Both the position numbers and the translations under genes were made by a program. A stretch of DNA of 64,000 nt from Erythrobacter sp. AP23 (GTDB taxonomy: Bacteria > Pseudomonadota > Alphaproteobacteria > Sphingomonadales > Sphingomonadaceae), in the NCBI RefSeq assembly GCF_001542855.1, contig NZ_LNBY01000001.1, forward strand, positions 186,001-250,000, given 5' to 3'. Of the stretch, positions 1 to 9,722 are shown one piece after another; the first letter of the stretch is position 1, and each line of letters begins with the position of its first letter. The notes under the pieces were generated by a model, which saw nothing but the letters and a program-made list of their open reading frames with translations, was not told the origin of the DNA and did no database searches.

Positions 1-1734
1 CTGCCGGTCGGCGAGGTGCGTTGGGTCGCCGGCAAGCTCGAGCGGTTCGGCGACATGCTCCAGATCGTGCATCCGGACCATGTGGTCGAAGACGGTGGCG
101 AGACTCTGCAGCGGTTGTGCGAGCCGGTCTATCGCCTGTCCGAGGGGCTGACGCAGCCCAGGGTTGCGGGATTGGTCGAACAGGCCCTGACACGCACACC
201 CGAGCTCCCCGAATGGATCGAACCTACGCAGGTGGAGAAAGAGGGCTGGCCGTCCTGGCGCGATGCGCTGGTGTTGGCGCACAAGGGCGAGAATGCCTCG
301 GCGCGCGACCGGCTGGCCTATGACGAGTTGCTCGCCAATAGCCTTGCGCTAATGCTGGTGCGGGCGGACAATCGCAAGCGCAAGGGACAGCCGCTGCAAG
401 GCGATGGCAGCTACCGCGGCAAGCTCGACCTACCATTCCCGCTGACCGGCGCGCAAAAACGTTCGATTGCGGAGATCGAGGGCGACATGGCGCAGGAAGC
501 GCCGATGCTGCGACTGCTGCAGGGCGATGTCGGTGCGGGCAAGACGGTGGTGGCGCTGGAAGCCATGCTGATCGCTGTCGAAGCATGCGCGCAGGCAGCG
601 ATGCTGGCGCCGACCGAGCTTCTTGCTCGCCAGCATTACGAGACGCTGCGCCGCATGGCCGCGCCCACGGGAGCTGAGGTTGTCCTGTTCACCGGTCGCG
701 ACAAGGGAAGGGCGCGTGAAAGCATCCTTATGGGCCTCCTCGACGGGAGCATCGACATCGTCGTCGGCACGCATGCGATCTTCCAGGACACGGTCGCCTA
801 TAAGAATCTCGCCATGGTGGTGATCGACGAACAGCATCGTTTCGGGGTCGGCCAGCGGCTGATGCTAGCGAGCAAGGGCAAGCGTGCGCCGCACGTTCTC
901 GCCATGACCGCCACACCCATCCCGCGCACGCTGACGCTGGCGCAATATGGCGAGCTCGACGTGAGCAAGCTCGACGAACTACCGCCCGGTCGACAGGCGA
1001 TCGACACGGTGGTGATGGGGCAGGGCAAGATCGGTGCGCTGGTCGAGCGGCTTGCGGCGCAAATTGCCGATGGTCGTCAGGCCTATTGGGTGTGCCCGAT
1101 GGTCCGCGAGATGGATGGTCCGGATGAAATCGCTGCGGCGGAGGCGCGCTATGCCGCCCTGAAGGAGCGGTTCGGCGAGGACGTCGTCATGATCCACGGC
1201 CAGCTTGCGCCCGAGATCAAGGACGCGGCGATGGAGCGCTTCGCGCGCGGCGAAGCGAAACTGGTGGTGGCCACTACGGTGATCGAGGTGGGTGTCGACG
1301 TACCTAATGCGACGCTCATGGTGATCGAGCAGGCCGAGCGTTTCGGTCTGGCGCAATTGCACCAGTTACGTGGCCGTGTGGGGCGCGGAAGCGAGAAGTC
1401 GTTCTGTGTCCTGCTGCACGGCGAGACACTGTCCGAAACCGCTCAGAAACGGCTGGCGCTGATGCGCGAAAGTCAGGATGGTTTCTACCTCGCCGAAGAA
1501 GACCTGCGTCTTCGCGGAGGTGGTGAACTTCTTGGCACGCGGCAATCTGGCGATACGCCGTTCAGTGTCGCCAGCCTCGAGCAAATCACCGAACTGCTGC
1601 CCAAGGCCTATGACGATGCGCGCCTGCTGATGGAGCGCGACGGCGGGTTGGAGGGCAAGCGCGGCGAGGCGGCGCGCGTGCTGCTTTACCTGTTCGAACG
1701 CGATTTCGGCGTGAAGACGCTACGCGGCGGCTAG
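1..1734 (+). CDS. recG: ATP-dependent DNA helicase RecG, 3' part (5' end outside window)
   Basis: The frame is open from the first base, so the N-terminal wedge domain lies upstream and only about 577 C-terminal residues are here. The Walker A loop GDVGAGKT lies near residue 178 of the visible part. The motif II box DEQH follows in VVIDEQHRFG, then TATPIPRT (motif III), the helicase C domain with QLRGRVGRG (motif VI), and the RecG tail with LRLRGGGELLGTRQSG. RecG remodels stalled replication forks and branches Holliday junctions in the cytoplasm. Its stop codon overlaps the stop of the convergent kinase homologue inside a shared CTAG. Family assignment is firm. Confidence 0.96.
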   Translation: MPVGEVRWVAGKLERFGDMLQIVHPDHVVEDGGETLQRLCEPVYRLSEGLTQPRVAGLVEQALTRTPELPEWIEPTQVEKEGWPSWRDALVLAHKGENASARDRLAYDELLANSLALMLVRADNRKRKGQPLQGDGSYRGKLDLPFPLTGAQKRSIAEIEGDMAQEAPMLRLLQGDVGAGKTVVALEAMLIAVEACAQAAMLAPTELLARQHYETLRRMAAPTGAEVVLFTGRDKGRARESILMGLLDGSIDIVVGTHAIFQDTVAYKNLAMVVIDEQHRFGVGQRLMLASKGKRAPHVLAMTATPIPRTLTLAQYGELDVSKLDELPPGRQAIDTVVMGQGKIGALVERLAAQIADGRQAYWVCPMVREMDGPDEIAAAEARYAALKERFGEDVVMIHGQLAPEIKDAAMERFARGEAKLVVATTVIEVGVDVPNATLMVIEQAERFGLAQLHQLRGRVGRGSEKSFCVLLHGETLSETAQKRLALMRESQDGFYLAEEDLRLRGGGELLGTRQSGDTPFSVASLEQITELLPKAYDDARLLMERDGGLEGKRGEAARVLLYLFERDFGVKTLRGG

Positions 1735-2537
1735 AAGCCCAGCGCGTCGAGATCGCGCTCGACCGCGCCGCGATAACTGTCGCCGAACAGGCGGACGTGG
1801 ATGAGCCACATCCACAGACGATAGACCGGCAGTCGCTCCCGCCACCCGGGATCGAGCGCGAGCCGGTCGAAGAACTCCTCCGGCGGGCTGTCGAAAACCG
1901 TCAGCGCTGCAATGTCGACCTCGCGATCGCCGTAATAGGAGCAGGGATCGATCAGCCATGCCCGCGTTCCGTCCCACAGGACATTCCCGCCCCACAGATC
2001 GCCGTGCAACAGCGCCACCGGCGGGCGTTCGGGGATAATTTGGTCGAGCTGCGCGGCGAGGTTTTCGACACGCCGGGCGAGGGGGCGATCAAGCGCGGAG
2101 ACATGGCACAGCAGTCGGTTGTCGCGCCAGAATGCGGACCAGTTCCGGTCCCTTCGATTGGGCACTTCGACATGCGCGAAGCTATAGTCTTGGGACCAGC
2201 CGAAACCTTCGCGCGGGTCTGCATTCTTGAGCGGTTCGAGTGCGTCGGCAATCGCGGTCCACGCGGCCGCGATAAACGGGCGCGACGGGCCGAGGTCTTC
2301 CAGCACCAGCCAACCATCGGCGCATCCGACAATCTCGGGTACAGGAGCGCCCAGCGCCTTCATCGCGGACAGCATGCGGGCTTCGCGCTCAATGGTCGGC
2401 CCGCCCTTGACGACCACCGTGCGATCACCTGCCAAGCGCACCCGGCTTGCTCCCGAAATGTCTCCGCCGGCAAGCGGTTCGACAGCGAGCGCAGCGGCGC
2501 CGCAAATCGCCTCTACGGCAGGCTCAAGCGGTCTCAT
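1731..2537 (-). CDS. Fructosamine/ketosamine 3-kinase family protein
   Basis: A 268-residue protein of the fructosamine kinase / aminoglycoside phosphotransferase fold. Visible are the nucleotide-binding Lys in VVVKGG, the catalytic loop HGDLWGGN, and the metal-binding DPCSYYGDREVDIA, which is typical of FN3K homologues. Members phosphorylate sugars attached to protein amines, which makes the adduct fall off. Bacterial members often prefer ribulosamines or erythrulosamines. The ATG at 2537 is chosen because it overlaps the end of the upstream phosphatase gene by 14 bp, which points to translational coupling. The open frame runs further upstream, but that part is shadow sequence of the phosphatase. 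Substrate is inferred, not shown. Confidence 0.88.
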   Translation of the reverse strand: MRPLEPAVEAICGAAALAVEPLAGGDISGASRVRLAGDRTVVVKGGPTIEREARMLSAMKALGAPVPEIVGCADGWLVLEDLGPSRPFIAAAWTAIADALEPLKNADPREGFGWSQDYSFAHVEVPNRRDRNWSAFWRDNRLLCHVSALDRPLARRVENLAAQLDQIIPERPPVALLHGDLWGGNVLWDGTRAWLIDPCSYYGDREVDIAALTVFDSPPEEFFDRLALDPGWRERLPVYRLWMWLIHVRLFGDSYRGAVERDLDALGF

Positions 2538-2997
2538 CGAGCAACACCGCGAGCAAAGCGCGCGCGCCGGCGTCGACCTCGTGCCACGTGGTGCTGAACC
2601 CCTCAGGACCGCCATACCAGGGATCGGCCACTTCGCGCCCCTGCTGGCCCGGAACGATATCGAGCAGCATCGCGACCCTCGCCTTGCCGTCGCCCGGATC
2701 GACACGACCGATATTGGCCATGTTCGAGCGGTCCATGCCGAGGATGAAATCGAACTCGTGGAAATCGCGGGTGCTCAATTGGCGTCCGCGATAATGGCGG
2801 ATGTCGATCCCTCGGCGCTCCGCTTCCTCGATGCTGCGCGGATCTGGCGGCTCGCCCACATGATAGTCGGCAGTGCCGGCGCTATCGACCTCGACGTCGA
2901 GGCTTGCTTCGGCGGCAGCCCTGCGAAAGGCGGCTTCGGCAAGGGGGGAGCGGCAGATATTGCCGAGACATACGAAGAGGATGCGATGTTTTGCCAT
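2524..2997 (-). CDS. Low-molecular-weight protein-tyrosine-phosphatase family protein
   Basis: A 157-residue protein. The P-loop CLGNICRS close to the N-terminus is the CX5R active site, and the general-acid region DPWYGG near residue 125 completes the fold. Length fits the family (about 150-160). The ATG at 2997 is preferred over an in-frame TTG two codons earlier. The gene overlaps the ketosamine-kinase homologue downstream by 14 bp and follows a diguanylate cyclase gene after about 40 bp. In humans the related LMW-PTP-A acts as a protein-ribulosamine-5-phosphatase. A role in removing sugar-phosphate adducts, rather than in tyrosine signalling, is therefore a reasonable inference from the pairing. 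Confidence 0.93.
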   Translation of the reverse strand: MAKHRILFVCLGNICRSPLAEAAFRRAAAEASLDVEVDSAGTADYHVGEPPDPRSIEEAERRGIDIRHYRGRQLSTRDFHEFDFILGMDRSNMANIGRVDPGDGKARVAMLLDIVPGQQGREVADPWYGGPEGFSTTWHEVDAGARALLAVLLDETA

Positions 2998-3036
2998 GCA
3001 CAACGCCTAGGCGGGCAGGGACGCCATGTGCAAGGG

Positions 3037-4236
3037 TCAGGCGGCGAGGCGAACCTGGTTGCGGCCGCCTGTCTTCGCTTCGTACAGAGCCGCATCGGCG
3101 CGCGCCATCAAATGGTCGATATCATCGCCATCTTGGTAATCGGCAATGCCGATACTTGCCGTGAAGGGGATGATTGTATCGCCGTGCTTGACGGGGGTTC
3201 CTGCGATGGCGCCGCGCAGTCGCTCGCAAGCGGTGCGTGCGACTTCGAGATTGGCGCGGGGAAGGATCACGCCGAACTCCTCCCCCCCGATCCGCCCGAC
3301 GAGGTCGTCTTCACGTAAGGCAGCAAGCGCGCGTGCGCCTACTTCCTTGATGACCTCGTCGCCTGCCGGATGCCCGAACCTGTCGTTGATCCGCTTGAAA
3401 TGGTCGATATCGAATATGGCGAGACTGAACTTGCCATCGGGATCGCCCTCAACCTGAGATAACGAGCGGTCGAGAGCGTCCATGAAGGCCCGACGGTTGG
3501 GCAGCGACGTGAGCGGGTCGGTCGTGGCGAGCCGCTTGAGTTCGCGCCTGGCCGCTTTCTCCCTATCCAGCGCTTTGCGCACATGAATTGTCGCAAGGAT
3601 CGACAACGAAAGCAGCAAAAGACCGATTACCGCCAGCATGTACTGGTATTGTTCATTCTCGATCGCGCACTGAAGAGCGGTGGCTTTGCGCAAAGCAAGT
3701 GCTGAGCGTTCCGTGGATTCGATTTCGTCGAGGGTTCGCATGATGGCCTCGATTGCATCCCGGTCGCTGCCGTTGCGCATGACCCGCAGAGCATCGGATT
3801 CGCGCCCTCTTTCGGTATCTTCGATGATGAACCCGATTACCGACCCGAGTTGGGCGAGGTCGGTTCTCAAGGCCTCAATTCGGGAAAGCTGGGTCGGATT
3901 CTCCGCCACCAGATCGGCGAGACGCGCAAGAGCCGCTTCGGACCCTTGCACACCTTCGAGATGGGGCGTCAGAAACGATCGATTGCCAGTCAGCAGGAAA
4001 CCGCGTCCCCCACGTATCTGCTGCAGCGCGGCAGTGCGCAATTGGTCGGTCGCGTGTAATACGCCAAGGGTCTGATCGAGCCGGTCATCGGCTGCAGCGC
4101 GTTCCACGGAAGATCGCCATGCGAACCAGCTGGTACCAGCCAGGAGGAGGGCAAGGATCGCGACGCATCCGATCAGGAAGTAACCGCGCCAGCCGGACTT
4201 GCGCGTACGCTTGGCGACGCTCTGTACTATCCACAT
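3037..4236 (-). CDS. Membrane-anchored diguanylate cyclase (GGDEF)
   Basis: A 399-residue inner-membrane enzyme expected to make cyclic di-GMP from two GTP. It has a first membrane segment around residues 18-40, a periplasmic helical sensor of CHASE3-like layout (about 41-198), a second membrane segment (about 199-217), then the GGDEF domain to the end. The active-site motif is GGEEF at 317-321. An RxxD inhibitory site is present at 308-311, five residues before it, so product feedback is expected. No EAL domain is present. It lies between acs and the phosphatase gene on the same strand, with 159 bp to acs, so it may have its own promoter. The sensed signal is unknown. Confidence 0.93.
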   Translation of the reverse strand: MWIVQSVAKRTRKSGWRGYFLIGCVAILALLLAGTSWFAWRSSVERAAADDRLDQTLGVLHATDQLRTAALQQIRGGRGFLLTGNRSFLTPHLEGVQGSEAALARLADLVAENPTQLSRIEALRTDLAQLGSVIGFIIEDTERGRESDALRVMRNGSDRDAIEAIMRTLDEIESTERSALALRKATALQCAIENEQYQYMLAVIGLLLLSLSILATIHVRKALDREKAARRELKRLATTDPLTSLPNRRAFMDALDRSLSQVEGDPDGKFSLAIFDIDHFKRINDRFGHPAGDEVIKEVGARALAALREDDLVGRIGGEEFGVILPRANLEVARTACERLRGAIAGTPVKHGDTIIPFTASIGIADYQDGDDIDHLMARADAALYEAKTGGRNQVRLAA

Positions 4237-4395
4237 TGGCGTCGGTCCTCATACATATGGGACTTCTGCCATGCTTCTGGTTAAGCGCCCGATAACTCTG
4301 GCAGAGGCAATCTCCGTATCCGGGTGTGTCGATCGCCAGCTGCCTGCCCGCAGCGTTCAATGCCGCACGATTGGACTGGCGCGCGCGACGCACGG

Positions 4396-6345
4396 TTAGC
4401 GGTTTTGTCGTCCTTCGATCAGCGAATCGACGACGCCGGGATCGGCCAGCGTCGATGTGTCGCCCAGCGACCCGAAGTCGTTTTCGGCGATCTTGCGCAG
4501 GATGCGGCGCATGATCTTGCCGCTGCGAGTCTTGGGCAGGGCAGGGGTGAAATGCAGGTGGTCGGGCTTCGCGATCGGGCCGATTTCCTCGCGCACGAGC
4601 GCGCGCAGCTCGCCGGCTAGATCCTCGCTCGCCTCCTCTCCCGCATTGAGCGTGACGTAGCAATAGATACCCTGTCCCTTGATATCGTGCGGGAATCCCA
4701 CGACCGCGGCTTCGGATACCTTGGGATGGATCACCAGTGCGCTCTCCACCTCGGCAGTACCCATCCGGTGGCCGGATACGTTGATCACATCGTCGACGCG
4801 CCCCGTGATCCAGTAATATCCGTCTTCGTCCCGGCGGCAGCCGTCGCCGGTGAAGTATTTGCCTTCATAGGTGCTGAAATAGGTCTGCACGAAGCGCTCG
4901 TGATCGCCGTAAACGCTGCGTGCCTGGCCGGGCCAGCTGCGCGTGATGCACAGGTTCCCTTCGGTGGCACCGTCGAGCACCTCACCATCGTTGTCGACGA
5001 GCTGTGGGCAGACGCCGAAAAACGGGCGGCCCGCGCTGCCCGGCTTCATGTCGTGCGCGCCGGGCAGGGTGGTGATCATGCATCCGCCGGTCTCGGTCTG
5101 CCACCAGGTATCCACGATCGGCAACTCACCCTTGCCAACGGTCTCGTGATACCAGCGCCAGGCCTCGGGATTGATCGGCTCGCCCACACTGCCGAGCAAG
5201 CGGAGCGACGAAAGGTCGTGCTTTGCGACATGCGCATCGCCCTCGCGCATCAGCGCGCGGATCGCGGTGGGGGCGGTGTAGAAGATATTTACGTGGTGCT
5301 TGGCGCAGACCGCCCAGAAACGGTCGTGATCTGGATAGTTGGGTACGCCCTCGAACATGAGCGCGGTCGCGCGGTTCAGCAGAGGGCCGTAGACGATGTA
5401 ACTGTGACCTGTGACCCATCCGATATCGGCGGTGCACCAGTAGACCTCGTCCTCGCGGTAATCGAAGACATAGCGGAAAGTGGTTTCGGTCCACACGGCA
5501 TAGCCGCCGGTGGTGTGGAGCACGCCCTTTGGCTTTCCGGTCGAGCCCGACGTGTAGAGGATGAACAGCGGGTCTTCTGCGCTCATTGGCTCGCAGGGGC
5601 ACTCGCTGGGCACGTCGGCGGAAAGTTCGTGATACCAGTGGTCGCGGCCCTCGGTCATTGCCACCTTGCCACCGGTGTGCCGCAGCACGAGTACCGCCTT
5701 GGCCGATACCTTTTCCAGGGCCGCGTCGACATTGGCCTTTAGGGGTATGCGCTTGCCTCCGCGCAGGCCTTCGTCGGCGGTGACGATCCAGTCGCTCTTG
5801 CAGTCCTCGACCCGTCCGGCAATCGCCTCGGGGCTGAAACCGCCGAAGATGACCGAGTGGATCGCACCGATCCGCGCGCAGGCGAGCATGGCATAGGCAC
5901 CCTCGGGCACCATCGGCATGTAGATCGTGACCCGGTCGCCCTTCCGAACGCCAATGGCTTTGAGCGTGTTTGCCATGCGGACGACTTCGGTTTGAAGTTC
6001 TCCATAGGTGATCCGGCGGACCTCGCCCGCAGGATCGTCGGGCTCGAAGATGAGCGCGAGTTTGTCGCCATGACCCGCCGCGACATGGCGATCTACGGCG
6101 TTGTGACAAATGTTGAGTACGCCGTCCTCGAACCATTTGATCGAAACCGGGTCGTAAGACCAGTTGGCGATCGTGGTGGGCGCAGTAAACCACTCCAGTC
6201 GCTCCGCCTGACCGGCCCAAAAGGTGTCGGTGTCCTCCACACTGCGAGCGTACAGCGCTTGATAGTCATCGAGGGTACAACCGGTGCCCTCGATCGCTGC
6301 CGCGGGCCGTTTGACCCATTCCGAACGCTCATCTGCCTCGGTCAT
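4396..6345 (-). CDS. acs: Acetyl-CoA synthetase (AMP-forming acetate--CoA ligase)
   Basis: A 649-residue adenylate-forming enzyme that activates acetate to acetyl-CoA through acetyl-AMP. The P-loop [11 protein letters not shown] lies near residue 250, the adenylate site TWWQTETGG near 400, and the conserved lysine motif RSGKIMRR, the usual acetylation site, near 607. Length matches AcsA. The ATG at 6345 is chosen over an upstream in-frame ATG because a GAGGAGAG ribosome-binding site sits about 8 bases before it. The gene is divergent from a TonB-dependent receptor with 106 bp between starts. With aceA and the ScfR regulator about 33 kb away it fits growth on acetate through the glyoxylate shunt. 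Confidence 0.96.
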   Translation of the reverse strand: MTEADERSEWVKRPAAAIEGTGCTLDDYQALYARSVEDTDTFWAGQAERLEWFTAPTTIANWSYDPVSIKWFEDGVLNICHNAVDRHVAAGHGDKLALIFEPDDPAGEVRRITYGELQTEVVRMANTLKAIGVRKGDRVTIYMPMVPEGAYAMLACARIGAIHSVIFGGFSPEAIAGRVEDCKSDWIVTADEGLRGGKRIPLKANVDAALEKVSAKAVLVLRHTGGKVAMTEGRDHWYHELSADVPSECPCEPMSAEDPLFILYTSGSTGKPKGVLHTTGGYAVWTETTFRYVFDYREDEVYWCTADIGWVTGHSYIVYGPLLNRATALMFEGVPNYPDHDRFWAVCAKHHVNIFYTAPTAIRALMREGDAHVAKHDLSSLRLLGSVGEPINPEAWRWYHETVGKGELPIVDTWWQTETGGCMITTLPGAHDMKPGSAGRPFFGVCPQLVDNDGEVLDGATEGNLCITRSWPGQARSVYGDHERFVQTYFSTYEGKYFTGDGCRRDEDGYYWITGRVDDVINVSGHRMGTAEVESALVIHPKVSEAAVVGFPHDIKGQGIYCYVTLNAGEEASEDLAGELRALVREEIGPIAKPDHLHFTPALPKTRSGKIMRRILRKIAENDFGSLGDTSTLADPGVVDSLIEGRQNR

Positions 6346-6451
6346 CCCAACTCTCTCCTCTTCCCCCGCCATCTCTAGGCAATCGCCGCAAAGGTGCAAT
6401 CGCTTAGCTTGCTCTCGCCTTCCTCCGGATCACCCGTTAGGGCACGCAGCG

Positions 6452-8461
6452 ATGTCTATTTCCCGATATTGGATGGCCGGTCCCGGCCTCGCTCTGGCCT
6501 TGGCTGCTCCGCTCTCGGCCAAGGATGAAAAACCAGTTATCGTCGTTAGCGGCGAAGGCCTGGACGAAACGCCTGCCGCGCCGGCTTACGACACACAGAC
6601 GATTGATCGCGAAGAGCTGCTATCGGTACCGTCGGGGCGGATAGAGGATGCGCTCTCCACGGTCGCCGGTTTCCAGCAGTTCCGCCGATCGGACAGTCGC
6701 TCGGCCAATGCGTCGGCACAAGGCGCGACGCTGCGCGCGCTGGGCGGCAATGCCACCAGCCGCGCCCTGGTGTTGCTTGATGGCGTGCCGATGAGCGATC
6801 CCTTCTTCGGCTATGTTCCCTTCAGCGCGCTCGCCCCCGAACGCTTGTCGCGGATCCGCGTGACGCGTGGTGGTGGTTCGGGACCTTTCGGCGCGGGCGC
6901 GCTCGCTGGCACGATCGAACTTGAAAGCGCGGGCATCGAGGCACTGGACGGATTCGGTGGACAGATACTTGCGAACGATCGGGGAGAAACCGAGGCATCG
7001 GCCACGGCGGGCGCTCGGGTCGGCAGTGGGTTCGTCGTCGCCTCGGGGCGCTGGGATCGAGGGAAAGGCTTCTTCACCACGCCCGAAGCGGATCGCGTCC
7101 CGCTCAGCGCGCGTGCCGCATTCGATGGCTGGTCGGCGCAATTGCGTGGTGTTGCCCCGCTCACCGATGATGTCGAACTGCAGTTTCGCGGCCTCGCCTA
7201 TCGCGACGAGCGCACGCTGCGCTTCGAAGGCGCGGACAGTAGCATCGAAGGGCAGGATGCGAGCCTGCGCCTGATCGGACGCGGCGCTTGGCAATTCGAC
7301 GCCATCGCCTACGTCCAGGCGCGGAACTTCACCAACAGGATCATATCTTCGACGCGCTTCGTCCCCGTGCTGGATCAGCGTAACACCCCGGCCACCGGGC
7401 TGGGCGGCAAATTCGAATTGCGGCCTCCCGTGGACGATGCGCATGTCTTGCGCTTGGGGGTCGACTATCGCCGCTCGGATGGCGAGCTGTTCGAAGACGC
7501 CATCAGTTCCTTCACGGGGGCCATCCGGGCACGCCGGAACGCCGGCGGCACCAACACCGATGTCGGGTTTTTCATCGAAGACGACTGGACGATCGGTGCG
7601 CTCGTCTTGACCGCGGGGGCGCGGCTTGATCGCTGGACCATTCGCGATGGCTTTTTCGAAGAGCGCGACGGCAATGGACGTCCTGTCGTCTCGGCGACCT
7701 ATCCCGACCGCAGCGGGTGGGACGCCTCGTTTCGGGGCGGGGTTCTTTATCGGACCGGCGATACGATCGCCCTGCGTGCCGCCGCCTATTCGGGTCTGCG
7801 CCTGCCGACGCTCAACGAGCTGTACCGCCCCTTCGTAGTGTTTCCGGTCGTCACCGAGGCCAATGCGGGGCTCGAAAACGAGCGGCTCGAAGGCTTCGAG
7901 GCAGGGATCGACGTCACGCCCGTGCCCGATGTCGCGTTCTCACTCACGGCATTCGATAATCGGGTCGAGAACGCCATCGCCAATGTCACGATTGGCACGA
8001 ACCTGCGCCAGCGCCGCAATATCGATGCGATCCATGCGCGTGGGATCGAGGCTTCGGCCTCGGCAACCTTCGGAAGAATCAGCCTCGATGCATCCGCCGC
8101 CTGGACCGACGCGGAATCTGACGGGTCCGGCTTCGCCGCCGCGCTCGACGGGAACCGTCCCTCGCAGACGCCGCGATTCGTCGGCGGGGCAACGCTATCC
8201 TACCGCCCTGCCGAGAACTGGCTGCTGTCGGCGAGTCTGCGCCATGTCGGCGCGCAGTTCGAGGACGACCTCGAAACCGACATCCTTCCGGCATTCACCA
8301 CGCTCGGTGCCTTTGTGCAGGTGCCGCTGACAGGCAATGTCGCACTGGTCTTCCGCGGCGAGAATCTCACCGATGAGACCATCGTGACACGCAACCAGGG
8401 CGGCTCGATCGACCTCGGCGTGCCGCGGACAGTGTGGGCGGGACTAAGAATGGGGCTCTGA
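6452..8461 (+). CDS. TonB-dependent outer-membrane receptor
   Basis: A 669-residue outer-membrane receptor. The N-terminus is a signal peptide ([12 protein letters not shown]). It is followed by a plug domain with the usual motifs ([23 protein letters not shown], then [20 protein letters not shown]) and a beta-barrel with many aromatic-girdle strands. It ends in a TonB-receptor-like C-terminus ([21 protein letters not shown]). The ATG at 6452 is used; the longer open frame upstream lacks a signal peptide. The ligand cannot be read from the sequence. It stands alone, divergent from acs, with a tRNA-Pro gene on the other strand 26 bp downstream. No riboswitch or iron box was recognised upstream. 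Confidence 0.9.
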   Translation: MSISRYWMAGPGLALALAAPLSAKDEKPVIVVSGEGLDETPAAPAYDTQTIDREELLSVPSGRIEDALSTVAGFQQFRRSDSRSANASAQGATLRALGGNATSRALVLLDGVPMSDPFFGYVPFSALAPERLSRIRVTRGGGSGPFGAGALAGTIELESAGIEALDGFGGQILANDRGETEASATAGARVGSGFVVASGRWDRGKGFFTTPEADRVPLSARAAFDGWSAQLRGVAPLTDDVELQFRGLAYRDERTLRFEGADSSIEGQDASLRLIGRGAWQFDAIAYVQARNFTNRIISSTRFVPVLDQRNTPATGLGGKFELRPPVDDAHVLRLGVDYRRSDGELFEDAISSFTGAIRARRNAGGTNTDVGFFIEDDWTIGALVLTAGARLDRWTIRDGFFEERDGNGRPVVSATYPDRSGWDASFRGGVLYRTGDTIALRAAAYSGLRLPTLNELYRPFVVFPVVTEANAGLENERLEGFEAGIDVTPVPDVAFSLTAFDNRVENAIANVTIGTNLRQRRNIDAIHARGIEASASATFGRISLDASAAWTDAESDGSGFAAALDGNRPSQTPRFVGGATLSYRPAENWLLSASLRHVGAQFEDDLETDILPAFTTLGAFVQVPLTGNVALVFRGENLTDETIVTRNQGGSIDLGVPRTVWAGLRMGL

Positions 8462-8486
8462 ACGAGCCGCGCATAAACGTTGCAAA

Positions 8487-8563
8487 TGGTCGGGGAGAGA
8501 GGATTCGAACCTCCGGCCCCTGCCTCCCGAAGACAGTGCTCTACCAGGCTGAGCTACTCCCCG
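8487..8563 (-). tRNA. tRNA-Pro (CGG)
   Basis: On the minus strand the acceptor arm CGGGGAG pairs with CTCCCCG. The D arm reads GTAGCTCAGCCTGGTAGAGC. The anticodon loop is TTCGGGA with anticodon CGG, and the T loop is TTCGAAT. The discriminator base A is followed by an encoded CCA (8489-8487). All arms close, so the gene is intact. It lies between the receptor gene and thyA, antisense to both. Confidence 0.96.
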
Positions 8564-8704
8564 ACCGGATCGGACCGGGCCGCAAAATTCGGCCACGGGT
8601 GCGAGGCAGGCGCGCCCTATAGGTGTGGATTGCGAGGCACGCAAGCGGGCAATTTGCACAAATCGGCATTACAGCGGCATGACACATCCAGCGAGACTGA
8701 AACC

Positions 8705-9631
8705 GTGTCCGGACCGCACTTCGAACAGCAATATCTCGACCTCATGCGCAGGATCTGGCGCGAGGGAGACGAGCGCAAAGACCGAACCGGCATCGGTACC
8801 CGGTCGATCTTCGGTGCGACGCTGCGGTTCGACCTGGCGGGCGGCGCGATGCCGCTGATCACGACCAAGCGTGTCTATTGGAAGACCGCCACGCGCGAGC
8901 TGCTCTGGTTCCTCACCGGCGACACCAATATCCGCCCGCTGGTGCTCCAGAACGTCAAGATCTGGAACGAGTGGCCGCATGCTCGCTATGTCGAGGAGAC
9001 GGACGACGAGATCGCGCTCGACACATTCGTCGAACGGATCAGGGAGGACGAGGAATTCGCCGCGAAATGGGGCGATCTCGGTCCCGTCTATGGCAAGCAG
9101 TGGGTCGACTGGCCGACCTACCAGCCGGTGGCCGGAGGGCTCTTCCGCAAGGGGCGGGGGATCAATCAGGTCGCCGAAGTGGTCGATTCACTGAGGGACA
9201 ATCCGGGTAGCCGCCGGCATATCATCGAGGGATGGAACGTCGCCGAGGTGCCGCAGATGGCGCTGCCACCGTGTCACAAGACCTACCAGTTCCACGTCGC
9301 GGGCGATCGCCTGAACTGCCTGCTCTACCAGCGCAGTTGTGACGTTGCGCTCGGCCTGCCGTTCAACCTGTGGTCGGCGGCGCTGCTCCAACGCATGATC
9401 GCTCAGCAGGTCGATCTCGAACCGGGCGAGCTGGTCTGGATGGGTGGTGACACGCATCTGTATCTCAATCACGAACAGCTGATCCGCGAGCAGCTTTCGC
9501 GGGAACCGCGAGGGCATCCGCGGCTTGAGATAGTGCGGCGGCCGCGTTCGATTTTCGACTATACGATTGAGGATTTCGCGGTTCACGACTATGCGCCGCA
9601 CGGGCCCATCAAAGCGCCCGTCGCGGTGTGA
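8705..9631 (+). CDS. thyA: Thymidylate synthase
   Basis: A 308-residue enzyme that methylates dUMP to dTMP with methylenetetrahydrofolate. Visible are RTGIGTRSIFG near the N-terminus, the active-site cysteine in ALPPCHKTYQF, the dUMP-binding region YQRSCDVALGLPFNLW, and HLYLNHEQL near the C-terminus. The length indicates the larger form with the extra segment before the GKQW region. The open frame starts inside the tRNA gene, so I place the start at GTG 8705, where similarity to the family begins. The ribosome-binding site there is weak and this start is the least certain part of the call. Confidence 0.95.
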   Translation: MSGPHFEQQYLDLMRRIWREGDERKDRTGIGTRSIFGATLRFDLAGGAMPLITTKRVYWKTATRELLWFLTGDTNIRPLVLQNVKIWNEWPHARYVEETDDEIALDTFVERIREDEEFAAKWGDLGPVYGKQWVDWPTYQPVAGGLFRKGRGINQVAEVVDSLRDNPGSRRHIIEGWNVAEVPQMALPPCHKTYQFHVAGDRLNCLLYQRSCDVALGLPFNLWSAALLQRMIAQQVDLEPGELVWMGGDTHLYLNHEQLIREQLSREPRGHPRLEIVRRPRSIFDYTIEDFAVHDYAPHGPIKAPVAV

Positions 9632-9722
9632 CCGAAATCGTATGCACAGGCGTACTTGACCGTTTCCCACCGACGAAATAAAATAACGCGCGAGCGTAAG
9701 ATTGCGTCTGGGAGACGATTCT

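Noticed and set aside
8434-8704. In-frame extension of thyA to 8480
   Set aside because: It would run through the complement of tRNA-Pro and has no family similarity before 8705.
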